Origin: Myxococcus xanthus
Lineage (GTDB): Bacteria; Myxococcota; Myxococcia; Myxococcales; Myxococcaceae
Direction of reading: 5' to 3'
Assembly (NCBI RefSeq): GCF_006402735.1
Contig: NZ_CP017174.1
Coordinates: 4,405,001-4,469,000, forward strand
DNA: 64,000 nt
In this document: positions 25,778 through 33,085 of the stretch, piece by piece
How the letters are laid out: every line of letters starts with the position of its first letter
Position numbering within the stretch: position 1 is the stretch's first letter
Program-made: the position numbers and the translations under genes
The notes under the pieces: model-generated
Told to the model about the DNA's origin: nothing
The model's database searches: none
The model's input: the letters and a program-made list of their open reading frames with translations, nothing else

Positions 25778-27340
25778 CTACTCGCCTCCCGCCGTCTCGC
25801 AGCAGCCCGCGCCGATGGAGTCCTTGAGAATCTCCGTCTTGAGCAGGAAGGCGCCGGTGGTGACGACCTCCACCCCCGCCGACAGGCCCTTGACGATTTC
25901 CACCTCCTCGCGCGTGCTGGCGCCCAGCTCCACCGCGACGGGCTCGTAGAGCCCCGGCTGCTTGCGCACGAAGACCAGCGTCTGGCCTTCCGCGCGCTGG
26001 ATGGCCGCGTGGGGAACCAGCACCGCCTCATGTTCCGGGGCGACCTGCACCCGGGCCCTGAGGAAGAGCCCGGCCTTGAGGGCTCCGTCGGGGTTGGGCA
26101 GTTCGACCCGGGCGCGCACCGTGCGGGAGGCCCGGTCCACCGACGCGCCCACGCGGGCGAGCGTGGCGTCACGCGTCTGGCCGGGCATGCTTTCGAAGGT
26201 GAGGGTGACGCGCTGTCCCGCGCGAACCTGGGCCGCGTCCGCCTCCGGAATCTCCAGCAGGGCCCACATGGTGCTCAGGTCCGCCACCTGGATGAGCGGC
26301 TGTCCAGCAGATGCATGGCGTCCGGCGACGGCGTCTCGCGCCACCACCGTCCCCGCGAAGGGCGCCGACAGGGCATAGGTCCCCTGCGGGCCCTGGCCAT
26401 TGGCGCCCGCGGCGGAGAGCGCCGCGCGGGCGGCATTGCGCTCGGCCTCGGCCGCCGCGACCTCCGCCTGGGCGGTCTCCACGTCTTTTCGTGCGCTGAT
26501 TCCGCTCGTGGCCAGCCGCTGCTCGCGCTCGAGCGCCGAGCGCGCCACCGTCAGCCGCGTCTGTGCCGCCGACAGCCGCCCCTGGTCCGCGCCCACGGCC
26601 CCGGAGGTGACCAGCACCAGTGGCTGGCCCGCCTTCACCTCGTCGCCGACGTCCACGCGGACGTCCGTTATCAGCGCCTCGCTGCGGGCGGACAGCTGCG
26701 CCAGCCGGTTCTGGTTGAAGTCGAGCTGCCCGACGACGTCCAGGGTCCGGGCAAAGGGCCGCTTCACCGCGCGACGTGTCTGGATGCCAGCCTCGCGGAC
26801 CGTCTCGGCGGACGCGAGGCGGACGCGCGTGCCCGGTTCGGGGAAGGTGGGGGGCTGGGCGCCCGCGGCCTTCACCAACTCCGGGTGGCAGTACGGGCAG
26901 ACGGACTCCGGGAAGCCGTGCTCCCGGCAGTAGTCACCGGCCTCGATGAATTTCGCGACCAGCGACGGGTTGCATTTGGTGCAGCGGGACTCGGGGACCG
27001 CGTGCTCCTTGCACCAATCCTTGGGGGCGGTGTCCCGCGCGGTGAACGTGAGGCCCGGGTTGCATTGGAAGCACTGGGATTCGGGCACGCCGTGCTCACC
27101 GCACCAGTCGTCCTGGTCCTTGAAGACGTCGATGAGGTCGGGGGTGCACCGGGTGCACAGCTCCGCGGGGACGCGGTGCTCACAGAGTGCGGGCTCGGAC
27201 GGGGTGGACGTGCCTCCCGAGGCGGCTGGAGCCGGTGAAGGCGCCTTCGCCGCAGGGGGACTCGCTGGTTGGCTGCAACTGGCGGCGCTCAGTGCCAGCA
27301 GCACCGCCAGGACGCTGGGGCCGACTCGGGAGGCACGCAT
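25778..27340 (-). CDS. RND periplasmic adaptor with four N-terminal CxEH-CxxC metal-binding-like repeats
   Basis: A 520-residue membrane-fusion protein. The signal region ends at C22, probably lipidated (LSAASC). Residues 53-151 contain four tandem modules of the form CxEHxVPESxCxxCNPxL, with cysteines at 53/62/65, 80/90/93, 110/120/123 and 138/148/151. Then come the usual adaptor parts: barrel-sandwich halves around a coiled hairpin (LSAAQTRLTVARSALEREQR) and a beta-barrel (VTLTFESMPGQTRDATLARV), with a membrane-proximal domain at the end. The Cys/His modules look like metal-capture sites and are much longer than the short His/Met tails of classical CusB. The ATG directly abuts the preceding TAG. 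It hands ions to the CusA-like pump. Confidence 0.9.
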   Translation of the reverse strand: MRASRVGPSVLAVLLALSAASCSQPASPPAAKAPSPAPAASGGTSTPSEPALCEHRVPAELCTRCTPDLIDVFKDQDDWCGEHGVPESQCFQCNPGLTFTARDTAPKDWCKEHAVPESRCTKCNPSLVAKFIEAGDYCREHGFPESVCPYCHPELVKAAGAQPPTFPEPGTRVRLASAETVREAGIQTRRAVKRPFARTLDVVGQLDFNQNRLAQLSARSEALITDVRVDVGDEVKAGQPLVLVTSGAVGADQGRLSAAQTRLTVARSALEREQRLATSGISARKDVETAQAEVAAAEAERNAARAALSAAGANGQGPQGTYALSAPFAGTVVARDAVAGRHASAGQPLIQVADLSTMWALLEIPEADAAQVRAGQRVTLTFESMPGQTRDATLARVGASVDRASRTVRARVELPNPDGALKAGLFLRARVQVAPEHEAVLVPHAAIQRAEGQTLVFVRKQPGLYEPVAVELGASTREEVEIVKGLSAGVEVVTTGAFLLKTEILKDSIGAGCCETAGGE

Positions 27341-27610
27341 CTACTTCACGCCCTTCTTGGAGAGTTCCGGGTTGCAGAGGACGCACTGGGATTCGGGCCG
27401 CGCGTGCTCGGGGCACCAGTCACCCTTGGCCTTGAAGACGGGGGCCAGCTTCGGGTTGCAGCGGGCGCAGAGGCTCTTCTGGACGCCGTGCTCGCAGCGC
27501 GGCTTCTCGGACCCGGCCGCCTGGGGCTGCTGGGCGGGCTTGCTCTCGTCGGCCAGGACAGGAGCGGCGAACAGGGACAGGACGACGGACAGCGTACGCA
27601 GCGAGTGCAT
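27341..27610 (-). CDS. Small secreted cysteine-rich protein with two CxEH-CxxC modules
   Basis: An 89-residue protein from ATG 27610 (AGGAGCG upstream; the longer frame lacks a signal). Residues 1-19 are a signal peptide (MHSLRTLSVVLSLFAAPVLA). The mature part consists almost entirely of two modules, CEHGVQKSLCARCNPKL and WCPEHARPESQCVLCNPEL, of the same kind as the four in the adjacent adaptor. It could be a periplasmic metal chaperone or sink feeding the efflux complex. No named family was recognised. Its stop touches the adaptor's start. Confidence 0.75.
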   Translation of the reverse strand: MHSLRTLSVVLSLFAAPVLADESKPAQQPQAAGSEKPRCEHGVQKSLCARCNPKLAPVFKAKGDWCPEHARPESQCVLCNPELSKKGVK

Positions 27611-27765
27611 GATGAGGCGCTCCTGCCGGGGCGCGTGCCCACGGCGGTGGTGGCCCGCGCGAAGGTGCGCGGGAAGGTCGGACAGGGCTTGGGCGGTGCG
27701 GGATGACGTGCGCGCACGTCCGGCCACGGCCCTCGCAAGACACACGTCTCCCGTGAAGGGCGGTG

Positions 27766-28068
27766 TCAGGCTCTGGGCGGCTGGAAGATGTCGGTCCCCA
27801 CGCTGGAGAGCGTGGGCTCATCCACGCGCGAGGGGATGGGTAGCGGCCGGGGCGGCGGGACGAGACGCGCGTGGGGCGACGCGGGAGCGGGGGCGGCTCT
27901 CAGTGGGCAGCACACGCACAGCACGCAGTTGGGCGAGCAGTCCTCGCATTCGTCGGATGCCTCTTCCGCGCATTCGTCGTGCACGTCCGACGCCAGGGCC
28001 AGCGTCTGGAAGACGCCGCCCGTCATCAGGACGAGGAGCACGGCGAGAAGTCGCAGAAGGGACTGCAT
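27766..28068 (-). CDS. Small secreted cysteine-rich protein of the metal efflux operon
   Basis: A 100-residue protein. A hydrophobic N-terminus (MQSLLRLLAVLLVLMTGG, then ALA) serves as signal peptide or anchor. Next is an acidic, Cys-dense stretch, HDECAEEASDECEDCSPN followed by CVLCVCCP (eight cysteines in under 30 residues), and a Pro/Arg-rich tail. The arrangement resembles small metal-binding periplasmic proteins that accompany heavy-metal RND operons. It sits second in the leftward operon, 34 bases after the TlpA-like gene. A gap of 155 bases separates it from the next operon gene. Function inferred from context only. Confidence 0.65.
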   Translation of the reverse strand: MQSLLRLLAVLLVLMTGGVFQTLALASDVHDECAEEASDECEDCSPNCVLCVCCPLRAAPAPASPHARLVPPPRPLPIPSRVDEPTLSSVGTDIFQPPRA

Positions 28069-28102
28069 CCAGGACCGGCTTATTAAATGGGGCTTGGTGG
28101 TG

Positions 28103-28612
28103 TCAATCCAGCGGGCGAGGCGCTGAGGGTGGGGGCTCGCGTATCAGGCGCTCCAGCAGACGACGCATCGCGCTGGAATCCCATTCCCGCGGGCCCGAGA
28201 AGCGGGCGACCTGGCGGCCGTCGACCAGGAGGACGCTGACGGGAAGCAGGTTCACGCCGAACGCGTCACCGGCTCGTTTGTCCACGTCGAGGCGCAGGTG
28301 GAGCGGCGCGGGTGGAGGCCCCTTGAAGAACGACTCCACCGCCTGGGGCGTCTCGTCATGGCTGAAGACGACAACCTGGAGGTCCTCGGGGGGCGCTTTG
28401 GCCAGGGCGACGAGCTGGGGTGTCTCCTGCCGGCAGGGCGGACACCACGACGCCCAGAACACGATGAGCAAGGCGCGGGAGGGCGGCACGTCCGCGACGG
28501 TGGGCGCGGTCCCCTGGAGCCGGACATAGGCCGGTGGGGGCTCGCTCTTGCATGCCCAGGTCAGCGACGACAGGCCGAGCAGAAGCAGGCGCAAGGCGGT
28601 GGGGGGGCGCAT
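28103..28612 (-). CDS. TlpA-like thioredoxin-fold protein, exported
   Basis: A 169-residue protein from ATG 28612. The hydrophobic N-terminus ends LSSLTWAC and may be a lipoprotein signal, although tryptophan before the alanine is unusual. The thioredoxin fold carries WASWCPPCRQETP, with the redox CxxC, then LDVDKRAGDAFGVNLLPVSV with the cis-proline loop. Such periplasmic TlpA/ResA proteins reduce or isomerise disulfides. In this operon it could keep the cysteine-rich metal-binding proteins reduced. It is the first gene of the leftward efflux operon and faces an ArsR-type operator at 28675-28696. Confidence 0.85.
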   Translation of the reverse strand: MRPPTALRLLLLGLSSLTWACKSEPPPAYVRLQGTAPTVADVPPSRALLIVFWASWCPPCRQETPQLVALAKAPPEDLQVVVFSHDETPQAVESFFKGPPPAPLHLRLDVDKRAGDAFGVNLLPVSVLLVDGRQVARFSGPREWDSSAMRRLLERLIREPPPSAPRPLD

Positions 28613-28674
28613 CAGGGGCTGAGACCTCGAGGCGTGCGAGCGTCCCCGAAGGTACCACGTCCCCGTGGCTTGAG

Positions 28675-28696
28675 TATTCAAGTGTTCTATTGAATA
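28675..28696. promoter_or_regulatory. ArsR-type operator palindrome in the divergent promoter
   Basis: TATTCAA at 28675-28681 is repeated inverted as TTGAATA at 28690-28696 with eight bases between, close to the 12-2-12-type operators of ArsR/SmtB repressors. It begins 63 bases upstream of the efflux operon's first start and ends nine bases before the GTG of the ArsR gene, so occupation would silence both directions. It stands out as an A+T patch in G+C-rich DNA. Confidence 0.7.
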
Positions 28697-28705
28697 GTTC
28701 CGTTC

Positions 28706-29386
28706 GTGACGACACCCCATCGACGCTTCAAGGACGCCATCTACGAACAGTTCGCCCGGCTCGGTAAGGCCGTATCGGCGCCGAAGCGGCTGGAGCTTCT
28801 GGAGCTGCTCAGCCAGGGGCCGCGGACGGTGGAGTCGCTCGCGGGGCAGGCGGGCCTCTCGGTCGCCAACGCGTCCCAACATCTCCAGGTCCTTCGCGCC
28901 GCGCGGCTCGTCGATGCGGAGAAGCGCGGCCTCTATGTCGAGTATCGCCTCGCGGACGATGACGTCTGGCGGTTCTTCCTGTCGCTGCGCGGGCTCGCGG
29001 AGGCGCGTCTGGCCGAGGTCGAGCAGGTCACCCGCGAGTACTTCACGCGGCGGGGCGCGATGGAGCCCGTCGAGGGGCCGGAACTCCTCCGGCGGGTGAG
29101 GGCCGGAGACGTCACCGTGCTCGACGTCCGCCCGGTGGAGGAGTATCGGGCGGGCCACATCCCCGGTGCGATTTCCATCCCCGTCAGCGAACTCAAGGCG
29201 CGGCTCGACGAGTTGCCGAAGGGCCGCGAGGTCGTCGCCTATTGCCGTGGCCCCTACTGCATCATGGCGGTGGAGGCGGTCGAACTGCTCCGCAAGCGGG
29301 GCTTCAATGCACGGCGCCTGGAACAAGGCGTCATCGACTGGCGTGCCCGCGGCTGGCGCGTCGAAAGCGAGGCCGCACAGTCATGA
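28706..29386 (+). CDS. ArsR-family repressor fused to a rhodanese domain
   Basis: A 226-residue protein with a GTG start. Residues 10-95 are an ArsR winged helix (LEREL-type start SAPKRLELLELLSQGPRTVE, then SVANASQHLQVLRAARLV). Residues 118-222 are a rhodanese domain with DVRPVEEYRAGHIPGA and the active loop AYCRGPYC (C180 and C185). ArsR-rhodanese fusions are thought to sense thiol- or metal-linked signals through the rhodanese cysteine. No classical metal-binding CxC is seen in the DNA-recognition helix. It overlaps the next gene by four bases and is divergent from the metal efflux operon, which it probably controls together with itself. Confidence 0.9.
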   Translation: MTTPHRRFKDAIYEQFARLGKAVSAPKRLELLELLSQGPRTVESLAGQAGLSVANASQHLQVLRAARLVDAEKRGLYVEYRLADDDVWRFFLSLRGLAEARLAEVEQVTREYFTRRGAMEPVEGPELLRRVRAGDVTVLDVRPVEEYRAGHIPGAISIPVSELKARLDELPKGREVVAYCRGPYCIMAVEAVELLRKRGFNARRLEQGVIDWRARGWRVESEAAQS

Positions 29387-30708
29387 TCTTCCGGCGTGAC
29401 GTGGCGGGCCAGACCGCAGCGCGCCGCGCGGCGCCGGACGTCCGCCTGGGACTGAGGGAGAACTGGAAGCAGTTCTCCCTGCTCATGCTCACCAATGCCT
29501 TTGTCGGCGGCATGGTGGGCATCGAGCGCACCGTCGTCCCGCTGATGGGCTCCGAGGTGTTCCACATCGCGTCCACCACGCTCATCACCTCGTTCATCGT
29601 CAGCTTTGGTGTGGTCAAGGCGTTCGCGAACCTTGTGTCGGGGCAGTTGGCGGATTCCTGGGGGCGCAAGCGGGTCCTCGTGGCGGGCTGGCTCGTCGGC
29701 CTGCCGGTGCCCTTCATGCTCATGGCCGCGCCGGACTGGGGGTGGGTGATTGCCGCCAACGTCTTGCTGGGGTTGAGCCAGGGGTTCACCTGGTCGATGG
29801 CGGTCGTCATGAAGATCGACCTCGTCGGCCCGAAGGGACGCGGGCTGGCGGTGGGCCTCAACGAGTTCGCCGGGTACCTCGCGGTGGGGGCCACGGCTTT
29901 TCTCACCGGCGTGCTCGCGAGCCATTACGGACTGCGTCCCGTTCCGCTCTACGTCGGCGTTGCCTACGCCGTCATCGGGACCGCCCTGTCCATCCTGCTG
30001 GTGCGGGATACGGGCGGGCATGTTCACGCGGAGGCCAGGGCCGCGAGCCCCGTGGAGGCGTCCTTGGGCTTCCGTGAAGTCTTCGCGCGCACGACGTTCC
30101 GGGACCGCAACCTGTTCGCAGCCTCGCAGGCGGGGTTGGTGAACAACCTCAATGACGGGATGAGCTGGGGAATCTTCCCTCTGTTCTTCACGTCGCTGGG
30201 GCTCGGCATCGAGCGGATTGGCATCCTCAAGGCCGTCTATCCGGTGGTGTGGGGCGGGCTTCAGGTTGTGACGGGCCCCCTGAGCGATCGGTGGGGCCGC
30301 AAGGGGCTGATTGTCGCCGGCATGTGGGTGCAGGCCGCGGGGCTCGCCCTGACGGCGTGGGGCGGACGGTATGTCTGGTGGTTCGCCGGGAGCGTCCTGC
30401 TGGGGATTGGCACCGCCCTGGTCTATCCGAGCTTGATCGCGGCGGTCTCCGACGCCTCCCAGCCCGCGTGGCGCGCGCGTTCGCTGAGCGTCTACCGCTT
30501 CTGGCGTGACCTGGGATACGCCCTGGGGGCCTTGCTGGCGGGCCTCATCGCGGACCGCTTCGGTTTCGAGTCGGCGATTCTCGCCGTCGCCGTCGCGACC
30601 TTCATGTCCGGCACGACGGTGGCCGTGGTCATGCGTGAGGCGCCGCCGGCGGTCTGTGGTCGCGGGAGCGCCGGAGGTCGCGGCCTCGACGGGCTCCACG
30701 TGCCATGA
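29383..30708 (+). CDS. MFS transporter
   Basis: A 441-residue, twelve-helix major facilitator whose ATG overlaps the regulator's stop (ATGA). It has the two MFS signature loops, SGQLADSWGRKRVLVAG between TM2 and TM3 and its second-half counterpart GPLSDRWGRKGLIVAG. The polar helix segment NNLNDGMSWGIFPLFF is typical of drug and metabolite permeases. A short Gly-rich tail follows the last helix. Co-transcription with an ArsR-rhodanese regulator suggests export of a toxic anion, metal complex or thiol-reactive compound, but the family alone does not reveal the substrate. A hairpin at 30780-30807 lies downstream. Confidence 0.88.
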   Translation: MIFRRDVAGQTAARRAAPDVRLGLRENWKQFSLLMLTNAFVGGMVGIERTVVPLMGSEVFHIASTTLITSFIVSFGVVKAFANLVSGQLADSWGRKRVLVAGWLVGLPVPFMLMAAPDWGWVIAANVLLGLSQGFTWSMAVVMKIDLVGPKGRGLAVGLNEFAGYLAVGATAFLTGVLASHYGLRPVPLYVGVAYAVIGTALSILLVRDTGGHVHAEARAASPVEASLGFREVFARTTFRDRNLFAASQAGLVNNLNDGMSWGIFPLFFTSLGLGIERIGILKAVYPVVWGGLQVVTGPLSDRWGRKGLIVAGMWVQAAGLALTAWGGRYVWWFAGSVLLGIGTALVYPSLIAAVSDASQPAWRARSLSVYRFWRDLGYALGALLAGLIADRFGFESAILAVAVATFMSGTTVAVVMREAPPAVCGRGSAGGRGLDGLHVP

Positions 30709-30779
30709 AGGTCAGGAGCGCGCTTCGATTGGCGTGACACCCGGGGAGGCGCTGGGCACCGTGCGACTGACCCGGACCA

Positions 30780-30807
30780 GGCCGGAGCCCACGAGGGAGC
30801 TCCGGCC
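30780..30807. terminator. Convergent hairpin between the MFS and M36 protease genes
   Basis: GGCCGGAGC at 30780-30788 pairs with GCTCCGGCC at 30799-30807 over a ten-base loop. It is 71 bases after the MFS stop and 16 bases before the protease stop. No T-run follows in either direction. Confidence 0.55.
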
Positions 30808-30823
30808 CGGTGGTGTTCAGCGA

Positions 30824-32902
30824 CTAGAGCTTGGCCGCCGTCGCGCTGAAGGCAGCGCAGGCGGCGGGCACCGCGAAGCCGTTGGTGGGCGTCGTGCCGC
30901 CGGAGCCACTGGACACGGCGTTGGTGCCCATGCCGAACGCGGCGAAGGCCGTCCACAGGCGGCAGACGTCCTCGCCACCGTGCAGGGTGGTGGCCGCGGT
31001 GATGATGCCGTCACGCACCTGGGTGAAGGTGGGGCTGCACGGCGTGTTCTTCAGGCCCTGGGTGAAGTACAGCATCATGCGCTGGTTACCCGCGGTGCCC
31101 GTGGCGTCGTACAGGTTGGCGCTGAAGCCGTGGTGATTGACCAGGGCCCAGTAGGCCTCCCACATGCCCTGGGCGAACACGGCACCCACGCCGTGCGGAA
31201 CCGCCATGCCGTTGATGCTGGCGTAGGTCCAGGTGTTGACGGTGCTGCTGGTGCTGTAGCGCTGGGGACGGATGCCCGCGCCCGTGGTGGGCTGGTTCAG
31301 GGCGTAGGTGCCCACGCCGCGGCCCTGCGCGCCGGTGTCCGTCGCCTTCGCGGTGTAGAAGAGCGACAGGAAGTCGCTGATGCCCTCGCCCGGCTGCTGG
31401 CGGTTCGACAAGCAGGACACGTTGCTGGGGCCGCCCACGAGGCGGTTGGAGATGCCGTGGCCGTACTCGTGGACGATGATGCCGGCGTCCAGGTCTCCGT
31501 CCTTGTTCGGCGTCACCGTGTTCCAGCGGTACATCTGCATGCGCGGCCGCTGGCCGTCCGGCGGGGTCATGAAGTTGGCGTTGTTCATGCCGCCGCCGTC
31601 CTGCGCCTCCGCGCGGACGTCGTCGTTGCCGGCGCCGCCCCGGCCGTAGTTGTTGACCTGGAAGTTACCGGACGCCTCATCGAAGCCGTACTGGTACTGG
31701 ACGTCGTGGATGATGTTGTTCCAGTAGAACAGGTTGGTGACGGCCGCGGGGATGTACGTGGAGGGCGCGCCCGTGAGGGTGATGGGGAAGTCGCAGTGGA
31801 TGGCCGCGGTGCAGTCGGGCTGCACGGCGGGCGGCAGGCCATCGTTGTTGGTGTCCTCGTAGGCGTGGACGTTGTTGCCGCGGAGGGTGGTGTACTCCGC
31901 GCCGGCTGCGCCGTTCGTATCGTGCCAGCCGTAGGGTGACGCCGTGGCGTTGGCGGGGTTGGAGACCAGCACGCGCCCGTCCGCCGGCGGCAGCGGCGTG
32001 GTGTGGTTGGGGCTCTCCACCGGCATGGGATAGACGCGGTAGGTATCATCGGCCGCCACCCAGTCGAAGCGGGTCCAGACCTCGCCCGTGGCCGCGTCCA
32101 CCGTGACGTCGTAGGCGTGGTCGTTGTCCAGGGTGTGGACCTGGAAGCGCCACACCAGCCGTGCCTCACCACGGCGAACTGGCAGCACCGCCAGCTCCGC
32201 GTCGATGGGCTCGGTGGACAGGCCTTCCACCGCCACGCGCGTGCGCTGACGCGCGCCGGGCTCGGCCTTCAGGGACTGCGGCGCCGCGGAGATGCGGACG
32301 CCCAGGTGCTTCGCCACGCCCACCACCGCATCCGCGGCGCTCAGGCGCGGCGTGGTGCCGGCGAGCGAGGACTCCAGGGCCGGGAGGAAGTCGCTGTGCA
32401 CGCTGAGCACTCGGCCGTCGCGGTCCACGTTGATCTGAAGCTGGCCGTTGTAGACGGGCAGGCCCCGGTACGTCTGGCGCAGGTACAGGTTGGTGACGCC
32501 GCTCACCTTCGAATAGACGCGGTCCGTCACCTCGAGGTTCGCCAGGTCGTTGAGCCCCAGCCCGAGCGCGTCCCGGTGCTTCTGGACGAAGTCCAGGCCA
32601 ATGGCCATCGGGTCCCCGCTGCGCGGACCGGAGAGCGCACCCACCGGATTGGTGAGCGAGCGCACCAGGCCGTTGGACTCGTCGAACTCCACCATCAGTT
32701 CCGGCACGGCCTGCCGCAACGCGGCCTGGCTGGACGTCTGGGCAGACGAGATGCCAAACCGTGCCTGCGCGTTGTAGGCATCACGCGCATCGTAGTTACG
32801 AACGCCTGCCTCCGAATGGACTGCCATTGCAGCGGAACCCGAAAGGGTTCCCACGAGAAACACCGCATGAAAAAGGCGCCTTCGGTAAGGACCTGAGGAC
32901 AT
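30824..32902 (-). CDS. Secreted M36 (fungalysin-type) metalloprotease
   Basis: A 692-residue protein from ATG 32902, chosen for the CAGGAG ribosome site; GTG 32917 is only five codons upstream. A signal peptide ends near residue 27 (SGSAAMA). Residues 30-290 are an FTP/PepSY-like propeptide, which keeps such enzymes inactive and is removed later. The catalytic domain has the zinc motif H478-E-Y-G-H482 within DAGIIVHEYGHGISNRLVGG, the M36 form of HExxH, with the downstream glutamate ligand expected near EGISDFLSLFY. It lacks a C-terminal P-domain or PPC repeat. Function: extracellular protein digestion, in keeping with a predatory myxobacterium. Confidence 0.92.
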   Translation of the reverse strand: MSSGPYRRRLFHAVFLVGTLSGSAAMAVHSEAGVRNYDARDAYNAQARFGISSAQTSSQAALRQAVPELMVEFDESNGLVRSLTNPVGALSGPRSGDPMAIGLDFVQKHRDALGLGLNDLANLEVTDRVYSKVSGVTNLYLRQTYRGLPVYNGQLQINVDRDGRVLSVHSDFLPALESSLAGTTPRLSAADAVVGVAKHLGVRISAAPQSLKAEPGARQRTRVAVEGLSTEPIDAELAVLPVRRGEARLVWRFQVHTLDNDHAYDVTVDAATGEVWTRFDWVAADDTYRVYPMPVESPNHTTPLPPADGRVLVSNPANATASPYGWHDTNGAAGAEYTTLRGNNVHAYEDTNNDGLPPAVQPDCTAAIHCDFPITLTGAPSTYIPAAVTNLFYWNNIIHDVQYQYGFDEASGNFQVNNYGRGGAGNDDVRAEAQDGGGMNNANFMTPPDGQRPRMQMYRWNTVTPNKDGDLDAGIIVHEYGHGISNRLVGGPSNVSCLSNRQQPGEGISDFLSLFYTAKATDTGAQGRGVGTYALNQPTTGAGIRPQRYSTSSTVNTWTYASINGMAVPHGVGAVFAQGMWEAYWALVNHHGFSANLYDATGTAGNQRMMLYFTQGLKNTPCSPTFTQVRDGIITAATTLHGGEDVCRLWTAFAAFGMGTNAVSSGSGGTTPTNGFAVPAACAAFSATAAKL

Positions 32903-33012
32903 GTCGTGCTCCTGCACTGCGGGTTGACCGAGCTCCTCTAGGAGCTACGGTGCTGGCACGGCAGAAATCACACTTTAAGTGAAAATAGCAAATCACCAGC
33001 TAATCTGGAATT

Positions 33013-33049
33013 CTGCGGTTTTGTGCAACGGATTTGCACAGTCCCGCAG
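33013..33049. promoter_or_regulatory. Inverted repeat between the M36 protease and the MFS transporter gene
   Basis: TGTGCAA at 33022-33028 and TTGCACA at 33034-33040 form a 19-bp palindrome, extended by CTGCGG (33013-33018) and CCGCAG (33044-33049). It lies 120 bases upstream of the protease start and 37 bases beyond the end of the MFS gene on the same strand. It may be an operator for the protease or a terminator for the transporter transcript. Confidence 0.5.
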
Positions 33050-33085
33050 TATGACAAGCAATGACGCTGTTACGTCTTTTGAATG

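Noticed and set aside
23217..25949. 910-residue open frame antisense to the CusA-like pump gene
   Set aside because: Long antisense frames are expected in high-G+C DNA; composition is His/Arg/Gly-rich with no family signature, and the sense gene is clear.
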